Notes: generated by a model not told the origin, from the sequence alone. A stretch of DNA of 64,000 bases from Shewanella indica (GCF_002836975.1 NZ_NIJK01000029.1:1-64000), one strand, 5' to 3'; shown: positions 44,951 to 55,938, counted from the first letter of the stretch. Made by a program: numbers and translations.

Positions 44951-45571
44951 TTAACGGCTTTGCAGATGTTCATTTTTGGCCTTCTCCACCTGACTGGCGG
45001 GCATTTTAGCCGCTAACAGCTGCAATAATCTTTTGGCGTCTTGCTGGGTCTGTTCATCGCTGAACACCTGGTTGTAGAGCCAGTGATACCCCAAGACATA
45101 ATCCCTTGGGCTGCCATACCCCTTGGCAAACAGCTCGACCAGCATCATCCTGGCCGGCAAGTCACCGTTGGCGGCAGCGGGTAACAGGTACTGCACCGAA
45201 CGTTCTTTGTCCTGCAGTACAAACTTGCCATCTTTATAATACTCGGCAATGCGCACCATGGCTTCGGCACTGCCCTGCTCGGCGGCATCCCTGAGCAGCG
45301 ATATTCCTCTGGGTGGATTGGCCTTGACGCAGATGCCGAAATTAAGCATCTCACCCCAGAGGTACTGGTACAACGGCTGCTTGAGCACTTCGGCGCGTGC
45401 CTCAATATCCTGCACCAGCTGACAGTCATCGGCTTTGACCCGGGTCAGGTATTGCTTGCTGCGAATAAGCTCCAGCAGTTCTTCCTGGCTGTAGATATCC
45501 ACGGCCTTGGTTTCTTCGGCCAACACATTGGCACTGGTTACTAACAAGAGTAATAGGGCTATACGCAACAT
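44951..45571 (-). CDS. Periplasmic Sel1/TPR-like repeat protein
   Basis: 206 aa from ATG 45571, with a signal peptide (LLLLLVTSANVLAEE). The mature part has Sel1-like helical repeats (SLLRDAAEQGSAEAMVRIAEYYKDG, YLLPAAANGDLPARMMLVELFAKGYG), a protein-interaction fold. It lies 45 bp upstream of rnr on the same strand. Role unknown; an envelope-located interaction protein is the most that can be said. Confidence 0.82.
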   Translation of the reverse strand: MLRIALLLLLVTSANVLAEETKAVDIYSQEELLELIRSKQYLTRVKADDCQLVQDIEARAEVLKQPLYQYLWGEMLNFGICVKANPPRGISLLRDAAEQGSAEAMVRIAEYYKDGKFVLQDKERSVQYLLPAAANGDLPARMMLVELFAKGYGSPRDYVLGYHWLYNQVFSDEQTQQDAKRLLQLLAAKMPASQVEKAKNEHLQSR

Positions 45572-45655
45572 AAGCTGTCCTGATGACAAATAGACTGTCT
45601 TTTCATCGGCAGTATAACCCAATTCTTAAGGGCAAACAGTGTAAGCCCCATAAAC

Positions 45656-45682
45656 GAAAAAGGCCGCTTAGGCGGCCTTTTT
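45656..45682. terminator. Terminator between purA and the Sel1-like gene
   Basis: AAAAAGGCCGC-CT-like loop with GGCGGCCTTTTT. A symmetrical GC stem with A/T tails, immediately after the purA stop. Confidence 0.85.
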
Positions 45683-45684
45683 AC

Positions 45685-47013
<1,329 letters not shown>

Positions 47014-47045
47014 CTAACAGATATTGGCATGAAAGGGGCAAGTAT

Positions 47046-47234
47046 TTATGAAAAAATAATCAATATGACGATTCCTGCAACAACCAGGACGCCGCCCAGG
47101 CGTTGCATGATGGCGGTCGGTTGGGAAGCCACTTCCAGCAGATAACGACGCCAGCGGTTGGGGAACAATAAGGGTCCAAGACCTTCAAGTATCAATACCA
47201 AACCCAAGGCTATCAACAACAATTGCCAACTCAT
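47046..47234 (-). CDS. DUF2065 (YjeT-like) small membrane protein
   Basis: 62 aa with two hydrophobic helices separated by FPNRWRRYLLEVASQP, typical of DUF2065. Function unknown. In E. coli the homologue lies after hflC; here hflKC is absent and rpsI with a terminator lies upstream instead. Confidence 0.88.
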   Translation of the reverse strand: MSWQLLLIALGLVLILEGLGPLLFPNRWRRYLLEVASQPTAIMQRLGGVLVVAGIVILIIFS

Positions 47235-47299
47235 GATTTTCTCCCTTTATGCCACAAGTGCCCAAAGTATACAGGGCTGTCAGAGATAAATCTCAACCA

Positions 47300-47330
47300 T
47301 AAAAAAACCCAGCATACGCTGGGTTTTTGG
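47300..47330 (-). terminator. Terminator of rplM-rpsI
   Basis: AACCCAGC-ATAC-GCTGGGTTTTT hairpin with A7 on one side, so it can act on either strand. It lies 17 bp past the rpsI stop. Confidence 0.88.
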
Positions 47331-47346
47331 TATCTCGAAAGCGATA

Positions 47347-47739
47347 TTAACGCTTGGAGAACTGTGGCTTACGACGTGCTTTACGCAGACCCACTTTCTT
47401 ACGTTCAACCTTACGAGCATCGCGGGTTACATAACCAGCAGAGCGTAAAGTAGGACGCAGAGCTTCGTCCAGCTCCATCAGAGCACGGGTGATACCGTGA
47501 CGGATAGCGCCAGCTTGGCCAGTGATACCACCGCCCTTAACTGTTACATAGATGTCCAGTTTTTCAGTCATTTCAACCAGCTCAAGTGGTTGACGAACAA
47601 CCATACGAGCGGTTTCACGACCAAAGTAAACATCCAGAGGACGTTGGTTAACAACGATGTTGCCACTACCTGCTTTAGCGAATACGCGAGCAGTTGAAGT
47701 TTTGCGACGGCCAGTGCCGTAGTACTGAGTTGCAGCCAT
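47347..47739 (-). CDS. rpsI: 30S ribosomal protein S9
   Basis: 130 aa. Ends in the conserved basic tail [18 protein letters not shown], whose last Arg reaches the P-site tRNA. Starts [20 protein letters not shown]. Directly follows rplM. Confidence 0.98.
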   Translation of the reverse strand: MAATQYYGTGRRKTSTARVFAKAGSGNIVVNQRPLDVYFGRETARMVVRQPLELVEMTEKLDIYVTVKGGGITGQAGAIRHGITRALMELDEALRPTLRSAGYVTRDARKVERKKVGLRKARRKPQFSKR

Positions 47740-47753
47740 TTGCTTAATCCCGT

Positions 47754-48182
47754 TTAGATATCAAGAACTTGAGGTTGTTGTGCAGCGTGGTTGTGCTCTG
47801 CGCCAGCGTAAACTTTCAGCTTACGGAACATGGCACGACCCAGGGGGCCTTTTGGCAACATACCCTTGACTGCTTTCTCGATGATCATTTCTGGCTTGTG
47901 AGCTTGCAGCTTCTCGAAGCTGATTTGCTTGATGCCACCTGGGAAGCCTGAGTGCGAGTAGTACGTCTTGCCTGCAGCCTTGTTACCGGTCACAGTTACT
48001 TTCTCGGCGTTGATCACGATGATGTAATCACCGGTATCTACGTGAGGAGTGTACTCAGCCTTGTGCTTGCCACGCAGACGCAGAGCGATTTCAGTGGCGA
48101 TACGACCCAGGGTCTTACCTTCGGCATCAACAACGTACCAGTCACGAGCTACAGTTTCTGGCTTAGCAGTAAAAGTCTTCAT
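47754..48182 (-). CDS. rplM: 50S ribosomal protein L13
   Basis: 142 aa. [20 protein letters not shown] at the start and the [20 protein letters not shown] signature. First gene of rplM-rpsI. In E. coli L13 represses its own operon through the leader. Confidence 0.98.
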   Translation of the reverse strand: MKTFTAKPETVARDWYVVDAEGKTLGRIATEIALRLRGKHKAEYTPHVDTGDYIIVINAEKVTVTGNKAAGKTYYSHSGFPGGIKQISFEKLQAHKPEMIIEKAVKGMLPKGPLGRAMFRKLKVYAGAEHNHAAQQPQVLDI

Positions 48183-48324
48183 TATTACAAAAACCCAAAG
48201 TTAAATTCTGTCACATGCTACCTGCGGATGCAGATAACACAAAAATGCCTTTCTCTGCCCCTTCGAGCAAAGAAACTGGCTTTTAAATCCGCCCAATCGG
48301 CGGAGTAACGTGGGCAGGTGGCGG

Positions 48325-48330
48325 ATTATA
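48325..48330 (-). promoter_or_regulatory. -10 element of the probable rplM promoter
   Basis: A perfect TATAAT on the minus strand followed by a GC-rich CCGCCACC. The -35 is weak. The leader would be about 136 nt, long enough for L13 control. The rest of the 48183-48480 gap shows no gene. Confidence 0.5.
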
Positions 48331-48480
48331 GTCAAAGCTGAACTAAAAATCACCTGCTTTTTAATATCTCGCCTTAAAAGACGATCTTTTTCAAGCTGTT
48401 AGCACTTTGCCGCCATCCAAGGCTTATTGAGTATGGCTATTTGATTGAATTTCCCGCATCTAAGCGGATTTTCCCTTTAG

Positions 48481-49575
48481 CTATGGCAGATGTTCCAGCG
48501 CCAGATAATCCCGGGACTGCATCTCAATCAGGCGGGAGCGGCAACGGCGGAACTCGAAACTCAATTGCCCATCAGTGTAAATCTGCTCGAGCGGCACCTC
48601 AGCCGAAATGATCAGTTTCACATGCCGTTCATAGAACTCATCCACCAACGCCAGGAAACGACGGGCGATATCATCCCCTGTCTGTTGGGCGCCCATCTGT
48701 TCCAGGCCGCTGAGCAGCACAGTATGAAACAATTGCGCCAGTTCCATATAGTCCCGCTGACTGCGCGGTCCATCGCACAGGGCTCTAAAGTCAGCCAGCA
48801 AAACACCTTGGGCTTGTTTGCGGATCACTATGCTGCGTCCATCGATTTCCAGCGGCGTTTCAGAGACTTCCGACTCGGGCGCCAGTTGGGTGAAATAACG
48901 TTGCAGGTTGGATTCGGCCGTTTCATCGAGTGGATGATGGTAGATCTCAGCCTGCTCCAGAGTTCGCAGTCTGTAGTCGATTCCTGAATCGACATTCAGC
49001 ACCTGGCAGTTGGCCTTGATCTCGGCGATAGCCGGTAAAAATCTGGCCCGCTGCAAACCGTTTTTATAAAGATCATCCGGTACTATGTTGGAGGTGGCCA
49101 CCAAGACCACGCCCTCCTTAAACAGGGCTTCGAACAGAGTGCCCAGTAACATGGCATCCGTGATGTCCGAAACAAAGAACTCATCGAAACAGATCACTCT
49201 ATATTTCGCTGCCATCTGTTTGGCTATCACCAATAGAGGATCCCTGGTTCCCTTGAGCGCGTCCAGCTCCTGATGAATTCTGTGCATAAAGCGATGAAAA
49301 TGCGCCCTTAGTTTCTGCTCACCCGGCAGGGCATCAAAAAAGGTGTCCATGAGGTAGGTCTTGCCGCGCCCAACACCGCCCCAGAGGTAAAGCCCCTGAA
49401 CCTTGCTGTTTTTTTCCCGGCTGAACCAATTGCGCCATCCGGACTTTTGCGGCCTTTGCAGCTCATCATAAACACGCTGCAATGCCTTTACCGCTTGCTC
49501 CTGCGCCGGGTCATGGCTGAAATCTTCACGGGTGAGATCTTGTTGGTAATGCTGCCAAGGGGTTAACTGCGACAC
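48481..49575 (-). CDS. zapE: Cell division protein ZapE
   Basis: 364 aa. An AFG1-like P-loop ATPase that acts on FtsZ rings late in division. The Walker A is LYLWGGVGRGKTYLMD near residue 67. The Walker B is YRVICFDEFFVSDI near residue 140. Normally adjacent to rplM-rpsI, as here, and divergent from zapG. Confidence 0.95.
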   Translation of the reverse strand: MSQLTPWQHYQQDLTREDFSHDPAQEQAVKALQRVYDELQRPQKSGWRNWFSREKNSKVQGLYLWGGVGRGKTYLMDTFFDALPGEQKLRAHFHRFMHRIHQELDALKGTRDPLLVIAKQMAAKYRVICFDEFFVSDITDAMLLGTLFEALFKEGVVLVATSNIVPDDLYKNGLQRARFLPAIAEIKANCQVLNVDSGIDYRLRTLEQAEIYHHPLDETAESNLQRYFTQLAPESEVSETPLEIDGRSIVIRKQAQGVLLADFRALCDGPRSQRDYMELAQLFHTVLLSGLEQMGAQQTGDDIARRFLALVDEFYERHVKLIISAEVPLEQIYTDGQLSFEFRRCRSRLIEMQSRDYLALEHLP

Positions 49576-49611
49576 TTGAATTCTTCTCTTTTAACCTTAT
49601 TTGATGGGTAC

Positions 49612-49660
49612 TAGGGAAGATGCGAACCAGTCCCACAAGGACTGGTTCGCATCTTCCCTA
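49612..49660. repeat. Perfect 22-bp inverted repeat with a 5-nt loop
   Basis: Left arm 49612-49633 begins TAGGGAAGATGCGAACC. Right arm 49639-49660 is its exact reverse complement. The loop is CACAA. It lies in the 215-bp divergent region between zapE and zapG, 36 bp before the zapE start. There is no T tract beyond either arm. Part of it recurs at 9890-9906. Possibly a dispersed palindromic element. Confidence 0.9.
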
Positions 49661-49790
49661 ACCCAACTCAAGCAACAGAGTCGGGGCGGCAAATGGTATC
49701 ATGAGACCCACGCTCGGGGTATATTTTGCCTATTATCCCTATGGGATCGGGCAAAAACTTAAGACACAAAGACAAACTTAAGGAGTCGAT

Positions 49791-50144
49791 ATGGAATGGC
49801 CACTGGTGTTTGCGGCTTTCATTCTGGGGTTAATACTGGGTTATATCGGCAAGACCTTGGTCAGCCGCGGACTCGGCAAGAGTAGTAAAAGTGTGGCTAT
49901 TGAACGCAGCAAGATGGAGTTGAGCCAACACAAACAGGAAGTCAGTGATCATCTGGCTGAACAAAGAGCACTGCTGGGACAACTGACAGAGCAAATCAAT
50001 CGCCTTAATCAGCACTGGAATCAGGGCAGCCAAAGATTAGCCAAAGAGGAGCAGCTGGCCCCTTTGCCATTTATGCAAACCAGTATCAGTGACCTTGATG
50101 ACAAGAGTGACGCCGTACTCTCGCCGGAAAGCATTAAAAATTAA
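49791..50144 (+). CDS. zapG: ZapG / YhcB (DUF1043) envelope protein
   Basis: 117 aa. One N-terminal membrane helix (residues 4-22) and a cytoplasmic coiled coil (KMELSQHKQEVSDHLAEQRALLGQLTEQINRL), then an unstructured tail. YhcB/ZapG links cell division with envelope synthesis. AAGGAG upstream. Between zapE and degQ, as in E. coli yhcB. Confidence 0.92.
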   Translation: MEWPLVFAAFILGLILGYIGKTLVSRGLGKSSKSVAIERSKMELSQHKQEVSDHLAEQRALLGQLTEQINRLNQHWNQGSQRLAKEEQLAPLPFMQTSISDLDDKSDAVLSPESIKN

Positions 50145-50288
50145 TCTTTATTAATGAAGGATGAACTTTTTAAACAAGATTAAAGTCGGATTAATTACCG
50201 AACGCTCGTAAAAGAGCCTTTAAGATTCAGCCACCTTGGTGGCAAACAGTACATGGTTATTTGATCCCGTATTAGGAGCAATGCATAG

Positions 50289-51644
50289 ATGAAGACCAAG
50301 TTATCTCTTGTTTCCGCCGCCCTGCTTGGAGCCACACTGACACTGGCTCCTGTGGTTTCCCAGGCCGCTCTACCTCAAGCTGTTGCCGGCCAAACCATGC
50401 CGAGCCTGGCCCCCATGTTGGAGCAAACTACTCCAGCAGTTGTCTCTGTCGCCGTTTCCGGCACTCAGGTTTCCCGCCAACGGGTACCGGATATCTTCCG
50501 CTACTTCTTTGGCCCCAATGCCCCTCAGGAGCAAGTACAGGAGCGCCCCTTCCGCGGCCTGGGCTCCGGTGTCATCATAGATGCCGATAAGGGCTACATA
50601 GTCACCAACAACCATGTGATTGATGGCGCCGATGATATTCAAATAGGTCTACACGACGGCCGTGAAATAAAGGCCAAGTTGATAGGTAAAGATAAAGACG
50701 CCGATATCGCTCTGCTGCAGATTGAAGCCGACAACCTCACGGCAATCAAGTCCGCCGACTCGGATGACTTAAGAGTCGGTGACTTTGCCGTAGCCATAGG
50801 TAACCCCTTCGGTCTTGGGCAAACCGTCACCTCAGGTATCGTCAGTGCTCTGGGGCGCACCGGCCTTGGCATAGAGATGCTGGAAAACTTTATTCAAACC
50901 GATGCCGCCATCAACAGCGGTAACTCAGGCGGCGCCTTGGTTAACCTGCGCGGCGAGCTTATCGGTATCAATACCGCTATTGTGGCTCCCGGCGGCGGTA
51001 ACGTAGGTATCGGTTTCGCGATACCGGCCAACATGGTTCACAGCCTGGTGGATCAGATAATCGAACACGGCGAAGTGCGCCGCGGCGTGCTGGGGGTTAT
51101 GGGTCGTGATCTGGATAATGAACTGGCTCAAGGCTTCGGTCTCGAGACCCAGCACGGTGGCTTTGTCAGCGAAGTAATGGAAGGCAGCGCCGCCGACAAG
51201 GCAGGCATCAAGGCCGGCGATATTATCGTCAGCATCAATGGGCGCAAGATCAAGAGCTTCCAAGAACTGCGGGCCAAGATTGGCACCATGGGTGCCGGTA
51301 GTAAAATAGAGCTTGGCCTGATACGTGATGGTGATGACAAGACAGTCAAAGTTACCCTGGGCGAAGCCAGCCAGGTGAAAGAAACTGCGGCGGGTGCTGT
51401 TCATCCGATGTTGACCGGTGCCACACTGGAGAACAGCAAGAAAGGTATCGAAATCACCGATATCGCCCAGAACTCTCCAGCGGCCATGAGTGGCTTACAA
51501 AAAGGTGACCTGATTATTGGGGTTAACCGCACCAAGACCACCACCCTAAAAGCGCTGAAAGAGGAGCTTAAAGAGCAGCAAGGCGCGGTGGCGCTGAAGA
51601 TAGTCAGGGGCAATAGCAACCTGTATCTGATCCTCAGAAGTTAA
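50289..51644 (+). CDS. degQ: Periplasmic serine protease DegQ
   Basis: 451 aa with a signal peptide. HtrA family; degrades unfolded periplasmic proteins. Catalytic triad H109 (TNNHV), D139 (DADIALL) and S213 (NSGNSGGAL). Two PDZ domains follow (about 245-340 and 360-450). Two PDZ domains separate it from DegS downstream. Ends at a strong terminator. Confidence 0.95.
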   Translation: MKTKLSLVSAALLGATLTLAPVVSQAALPQAVAGQTMPSLAPMLEQTTPAVVSVAVSGTQVSRQRVPDIFRYFFGPNAPQEQVQERPFRGLGSGVIIDADKGYIVTNNHVIDGADDIQIGLHDGREIKAKLIGKDKDADIALLQIEADNLTAIKSADSDDLRVGDFAVAIGNPFGLGQTVTSGIVSALGRTGLGIEMLENFIQTDAAINSGNSGGALVNLRGELIGINTAIVAPGGGNVGIGFAIPANMVHSLVDQIIEHGEVRRGVLGVMGRDLDNELAQGFGLETQHGGFVSEVMEGSAADKAGIKAGDIIVSINGRKIKSFQELRAKIGTMGAGSKIELGLIRDGDDKTVKVTLGEASQVKETAAGAVHPMLTGATLENSKKGIEITDIAQNSPAAMSGLQKGDLIIGVNRTKTTTLKALKEELKEQQGAVALKIVRGNSNLYLILRS

Positions 51645-51655
51645 CAACCATCCTG

Positions 51656-51686
51656 AAAAAGCGGGGTGCTCCCCGCTTTTTTTATT
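51656..51686 (+). terminator. Terminator of degQ
   Basis: AAAAAGCGGGG-TGCT-CCCCGCTTTTTTT, 12 bp past the stop. Confidence 0.9.
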
Positions 51687-51799
51687 TCCGGCGCCCAATT
51701 CAGGACAAAATTAACTTCCCGAGCCTTGACTATTGTTCGCAATAGCAAGAAACATGCTAATCTAACGAGCCTTTTTTAATATTCAGCAATGTCATCACA

Positions 51800-52876
51800 A
51801 TGAAAGAAACCCTGATCTATATCTGCAAAGCAGTGGTCTTTGGCCTGGTAATGGCAGCAGTCTTTCTGCTGGTCAGCCGTTTTATGGGCGAAGGCAATCT
51901 TGGTGGCAACCTGTTGCAGTTCAGGGGAAACAGTGGTGCAGAGCTGTCCTTTGCCAAAGCGGTACGCCGCGCCGCGCCTGCAGTGGTGAATATCTACAGC
52001 CTGAGCATCAACCAAAGCCGCCCCCTTAACGGCGGTTCGCTACAGGGCCTGGGCTCAGGCGTTATCATGCGCAAAGAAGGCTACATTCTCACCAACTATC
52101 ATGTGGTCAAGAAGGCCGATGAGATTGTCGTGGCATTACAGGACGGCCGAAAATTCGGTGCCGAAGTGGTTGGTCAGGATCCGGAAACCGACCTGGCTGT
52201 GCTGGAGATCCAAGGCGAAAATCTGCCCGTGGTGCCGCTTAACCTCAACAGTCCTCCTCAGGTGGGCGATGTGGTGCTGGCCATAGGTAACCCCTATAAC
52301 CTGGGACAAACCATCACTCAGGGGATCATCAGTGCCACCGGCCGTAATGGCCTGAGTACAGGCTACCTGGACTTTCTGCAAACCGACGCCGCCATCAACG
52401 CCGGTAACTCGGGCGGCGCCTTGATTGATACCCATGGGGGACTCATAGGCATTAATACTGCTGCCTTCCAGATAGGTGGTGAAGGGGGGGGCCATGGCAT
52501 CAACTTCGCCATTCCCATCAAGCTGGCCTACGCCGTCATGGGCAAACTGATCAAGGATGGCCGGGTTATTCGCGGTGCCTTGGGGATCTCGGGTGAAGAC
52601 GTCAGCCCGGTTGTGGCACAAATACTCAACTTGCCGGATCTTCGCGGCGTAGTGGTGACCGGCATAGAACCTAATGGCCCGGCAGCGCTGGCTGGCTTGA
52701 GACCCAGAGATGTAATCACTCAGTATCAGGGTGAAGACGTTACCCGCATCTATATGCTGATGGACAGGATTGCCGAGACCACCCCGGGTACCAAGGTCAC
52801 CCTGCAGGTGATCCGCGCCGGTAAACAGATAGAACTTCCGGTCGTCATTGGCGAAAAACCGGTAGACTACAACTGA
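51800..52876 (+). CDS. degS: Inner-membrane stress sensor protease DegS
   Basis: 358 aa. An uncleaved N-terminal anchor (residues 7-27) places the protease in the periplasm, with catalytic residues H101, D131 and S204 and one C-terminal PDZ domain. Senses misfolded porin C termini and cuts RseA to release sigma-E. It lies 155 bp after degQ with a terminator between, so it has its own promoter. Confidence 0.95.
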   Translation: MKETLIYICKAVVFGLVMAAVFLLVSRFMGEGNLGGNLLQFRGNSGAELSFAKAVRRAAPAVVNIYSLSINQSRPLNGGSLQGLGSGVIMRKEGYILTNYHVVKKADEIVVALQDGRKFGAEVVGQDPETDLAVLEIQGENLPVVPLNLNSPPQVGDVVLAIGNPYNLGQTITQGIISATGRNGLSTGYLDFLQTDAAINAGNSGGALIDTHGGLIGINTAAFQIGGEGGGHGINFAIPIKLAYAVMGKLIKDGRVIRGALGISGEDVSPVVAQILNLPDLRGVVVTGIEPNGPAALAGLRPRDVITQYQGEDVTRIYMLMDRIAETTPGTKVTLQVIRAGKQIELPVVIGEKPVDYN

Positions 52877-52908
52877 AAATCAATCTGCCGGTAAAGGTGG
52901 CAGAAACA

Positions 52909-52938
52909 AAAACACCGGGTCAAGAACCCGGTGTTTTT
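52909..52938. terminator. Bidirectional terminator degS / rraB
   Basis: AAAAACACCGGGT-CAAGA-ACCCGGTGTTTTT, perfect 13-bp arms, between convergent degS and rraB. Confidence 0.92.
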
Positions 52939-52952
52939 ATTGGTAACAGGAC

Positions 52953-53342
52953 TTAGTCCTGCTCTTCGTCGTCTTCATCTTCCAGCTCGTCACCTATGTA
53001 ATAGGTGCCCCAGCCGTCATAGTCGACCTTGTGCTTGACCGCAAGCTGCAGCAATTGCTCACAGGCCTTATCCAGAAGCTCGGCTTCCAGTTGATGATAG
53101 GCTATAGCGTCAAAGCAGAAAATCAGACTACCGTCATCCAGTTCCACCTCTTCAGCATCGTTAACCTCAAAGCCCAATTTAAAGGCATCTACTGCGGCTT
53201 TTTCCAGACGGTCAAAGTTAGTGGACGAAAAATGGTGCTCTATGGTGTATTCAGCATCGGCCTCAGAACCGTCATCCAGCAAGGACTGAATAATGTCACG
53301 GTTTTCCTGCTTCTGTGCCTGCAACAGACGTTCAATGGACAT
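52953..53342 (-). CDS. rraB: Regulator of ribonuclease activity B
   Basis: 129 aa. Binds RNase E and alters degradosome composition and mRNA decay. The [18 protein letters not shown] segment and the acidic C-terminal tail ([11 protein letters not shown]) are typical of RraB. Stand-alone, convergent with degS and downstream of the acyltransferase gene by 31 bp. Confidence 0.92.
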   Translation of the reverse strand: MSIERLLQAQKQENRDIIQSLLDDGSEADAEYTIEHHFSSTNFDRLEKAAVDAFKLGFEVNDAEEVELDDGSLIFCFDAIAYHQLEAELLDKACEQLLQLAVKHKVDYDGWGTYYIGDELEDEDDEEQD

Positions 53343-53373
53343 GCTTGTCTCCGAAAAAATAGGTCAGAGGGTA

Positions 53374-54117
53374 TTATACGATATCCGCGGGCACAGTTTT
53401 ACCCATAAGTGCTGCCGCCTCGGCATTCAGTTGTTTGAGCTTACTGGCCATGGTGGCATGGATCTTATCGGACAACTCTTTGACATTAGCCTTACTCAAG
53501 CCTTGGGTTTCCACCGGCTCCATCATCTCAATAATCACCACACCATTGTTCCAGCGGTTGAGCTTGATATGGCATTGATTGGAAGCCAGCACAGGCACCA
53601 TAGGCACTCCGGCGGCTATAGCGGTATGAAATGCTCCAGCCTTAAAGGGCAACAGGCCGCGACCGCGACTACGGGTACCCTCAGGAAAGATCCACACAGA
53701 AAGGCATTTCTCTTTGATCTTGCGCGCCGTTTCGGCCATGGTTTCAAAGGCGCGGGCACGGTTCTTGCGATCGATGAGAATATTACCCGAAAGCCAATAA
53801 AGCTGACCAAATAGCGGCATCCACAACAGACTTTTCTTCCCCAGGCTGACAGTGCCCTTGGGAACCGCAGCAGTATGGGTAAACATATCGAAATTATTTT
53901 GGTGATTCGCCAGGAAGATACAGGGCTCACCCGGTTTGGTTTTGCCTGCTCGCACTATAACTTTAACACCCAGTATGGGCGCTACCGCCGAAAAAAGTCG
54001 GGCAAACAGGTGTACATTATCTCTGTGTCTCGGGCGTAAAATGCAAAAAATGCCACCAAAAACAAAGGCCAGCAACAAGAGCACTGCCAGCAGCAGAGAA
54101 CGGACTATCAACAGCAT
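53374..54117 (-). CDS. plsC: 1-acylglycerol-3-phosphate acyltransferase (PlsC family)
   Basis: 247 aa. Makes phosphatidic acid from lysophosphatidic acid. One N-terminal helix, then the HX4D motif NHQNNFD near residue 72 and FPEGTRSRGRG near 144, both required for acyl transfer and glycerol-phosphate binding. ATG 54117 has GGAG 7 nt upstream; a start seven codons earlier is not supported. It could be a second PlsC-like enzyme, since the window does not show whether another copy exists. Confidence 0.9.
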   Translation of the reverse strand: MLLIVRSLLLAVLLLLAFVFGGIFCILRPRHRDNVHLFARLFSAVAPILGVKVIVRAGKTKPGEPCIFLANHQNNFDMFTHTAAVPKGTVSLGKKSLLWMPLFGQLYWLSGNILIDRKNRARAFETMAETARKIKEKCLSVWIFPEGTRSRGRGLLPFKAGAFHTAIAAGVPMVPVLASNQCHIKLNRWNNGVVIIEMMEPVETQGLSKANVKELSDKIHATMASKLKQLNAEAAALMGKTVPADIV

Positions 54118-54212
54118 AAATTTACTCCGCTTATGCAACGGCGGACAGTATAGCTACAGGCCTGCTGCGGCTCAATCTTTTGTTTACATCTGTGCGCTGA
54201 TTTTTAACAGCA

Positions 54213-54242
54213 AAAAAATGCGACCGCCGGGCCGCATTTTGA
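54213..54242 (-). terminator. Terminator of the metal-uptake-like operon
   Basis: Minus strand AATGCGGCC-CGGC-GGTCGCATT with one G-U pair, followed by T5, 24 bp past the permease stop. Confidence 0.78.
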
Positions 54243-54265
54243 GGCTTGTTCTCAGTTTCCTGAAC

Positions 54266-55027
54266 TCAGTGACGATCGCTGAAACTTAACAGTATACGAA
54301 ACAGCAGAGCGCTCAGTGCCAGAGTTGCCACTATAGCGGCCCCACTAGGCAGGTCATAACTCGCCGAGGCCCACAGACCGGCGACATAACCCAATACTCC
54401 GACCAGATAGGCCCAGCCAAGTGCGAAACGGCCGCTGTATTTATTCAGCGCCAGTGCCGGCAGAATCAAGGTGCTGAACACCAGATAGACACCCACCAGC
54501 TCCACAGACAGGGTTATCACCAGGGCAAACAGGGGATAAAACACGGCGCCATTGAGCAAAGACGGGCGCCACAGCAATAGCCCCAACACCAGAGCATAAA
54601 CCAGAGCCGGCAAGATCAGTTGTGGCCAGTTGACCCAAAGGATCTGCCCCGACATCAGTTGCTTGAGCAGCTCGGCACCATGGGGGTCGTTGGAGAGCAA
54701 CAACATGGCAGCCACTGCAGCCAACACATAGAAGCAGCCGATCATGGCCTCCAGTTCAGAGGCCATTTTACGTGACAACCAGGCTATGATTCCGGCCCCG
54801 GCCAGGGCAAACAATGCCGGCATCCATACATGAGAATAAGGGATCTCCTCCAAATCATGATTAAGATGCGCCACTATCGCCCCCAGTGCCGCGACTTGGG
54901 CTATCGCCAGATCGATAAAGATGATCCCGCGCTTCAACACCTGGCGCCCCAATACCACATGGGTTGAAAGCACCAGCAGGCCGGCCACAAAGGCCGGCAG
55001 AAGTATGCTGAACAATCCGCTGTCCAT
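54266..55027 (-). CDS. Metal ABC transporter permease (ZnuB-like)
   Basis: 253 aa. About eight membrane helices of the ABC-3 (zinc/manganese/iron) permease family. It contains the HVVLGRQVLKRGIIFIDLAIAQVAALG segment that contacts the ATPase and a late VELVGVYLVFSTLILPALAL helix. ATG 55027 starts 2 bp after the stop of the binding-protein gene. No ATPase gene lies within reach, so a ZnuC-type partner must be encoded elsewhere if this is active. Confidence 0.88.
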   Translation of the reverse strand: MDSGLFSILLPAFVAGLLVLSTHVVLGRQVLKRGIIFIDLAIAQVAALGAIVAHLNHDLEEIPYSHVWMPALFALAGAGIIAWLSRKMASELEAMIGCFYVLAAVAAMLLLSNDPHGAELLKQLMSGQILWVNWPQLILPALVYALVLGLLLWRPSLLNGAVFYPLFALVITLSVELVGVYLVFSTLILPALALNKYSGRFALGWAYLVGVLGYVAGLWASASYDLPSGAAIVATLALSALLFRILLSFSDRH

Positions 55028-55029
55028 AA

Positions 55030-55938
55030 TCAATTCACACTCTTGAGCAGCGAGATGGCGCTGTCATACAGGCTGAAAAGATCCTGGCTCTGGGCGTTAC
55101 CACCGACCGACATGGGCAATACCAATACCGGCAGCTTGGCTCTTTCACCCAACCAGTTGGCGCCACGTTCATCCTGATAGGATGCCACTACCACGGCACT
55201 GACATCCCCTTGCCCTGCCCGCTCAAGCAGCGAAGCCAAATGTGAACTACTGGGAGGCAACCCGGGCTTGGGCTCAAGATCCGCGACCTGAGAAACTCCC
55301 AACCAGTTGAACAGATAGCGGAAACTGGTGTGATAGGCGATAACCTTCTTGCCCTTGAGTGATGCCGCTTCGGCTTCCCAGTTGGGAATAGCCTGCTGCC
55401 AACGCTCGCTGAATGCCTTGAGCGCAGCCTCATAGTCGGCTTTTCCTTGAGGATCCAGGGCCACCAGCTTGGCGCTCAGCGCCTTGGCGATATCCAGCAT
55501 CCGATAAGGGTCAAAGTGCAGATGCGGATTTCCCTTGGCGTGCACATCCCCCATGCTGCGGTCGACCGAATCCAGCTTATCCAGGGTCTCAACCTGATCG
55601 GCTGCAAAAAACAGCCCCTGATCCGTAGAGCGCACCTTGGCGTTGGAAGATTTCATCTGCAGCATAGGCAACCAACCGATTTCCAGATCCGCACCGGCGC
55701 AGACCGCCAGATCAGCCTGGCGCATCTTGGCGATTAAACTGGGCCGCGCCTGCACCTGGTGAGGATCCTGCAAGGCCGTTGTGGCCGAATAGATGTCCGC
55801 ATCCGGCGCCAAGCTCTTGGCCAACGCGGCATATTCAGGTTCACAAGCAAAAATATTCAGGCTGGCCTGAGCCTGCCAACTGGCCACCAGAGTCAAAGCG
55901 GCCGTGGCCAGGCCGACAAATTTAGAATTGATGCGCAC
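55030..55938 (-). CDS. Periplasmic metal-binding protein (ZnuA-like)
   Basis: 302 aa with a signal peptide. A cluster A-I (ZnuA/TroA) binding protein. Metal ligands are probably H60 (QDPHQVQ), H139/H141 (NPHLHFDP) and H203 (AYHTSF), spaced as in ZnuA. It lacks the long His-rich loop of E. coli ZnuA. Its start overlaps the end of the His-rich outer-membrane gene by 17 bp, so the three genes are one operon. Confidence 0.88.
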   Translation of the reverse strand: MRINSKFVGLATAALTLVASWQAQASLNIFACEPEYAALAKSLAPDADIYSATTALQDPHQVQARPSLIAKMRQADLAVCAGADLEIGWLPMLQMKSSNAKVRSTDQGLFFAADQVETLDKLDSVDRSMGDVHAKGNPHLHFDPYRMLDIAKALSAKLVALDPQGKADYEAALKAFSERWQQAIPNWEAEAASLKGKKVIAYHTSFRYLFNWLGVSQVADLEPKPGLPPSSSHLASLLERAGQGDVSAVVVASYQDERGANWLGERAKLPVLVLPMSVGGNAQSQDLFSLYDSAISLLKSVN

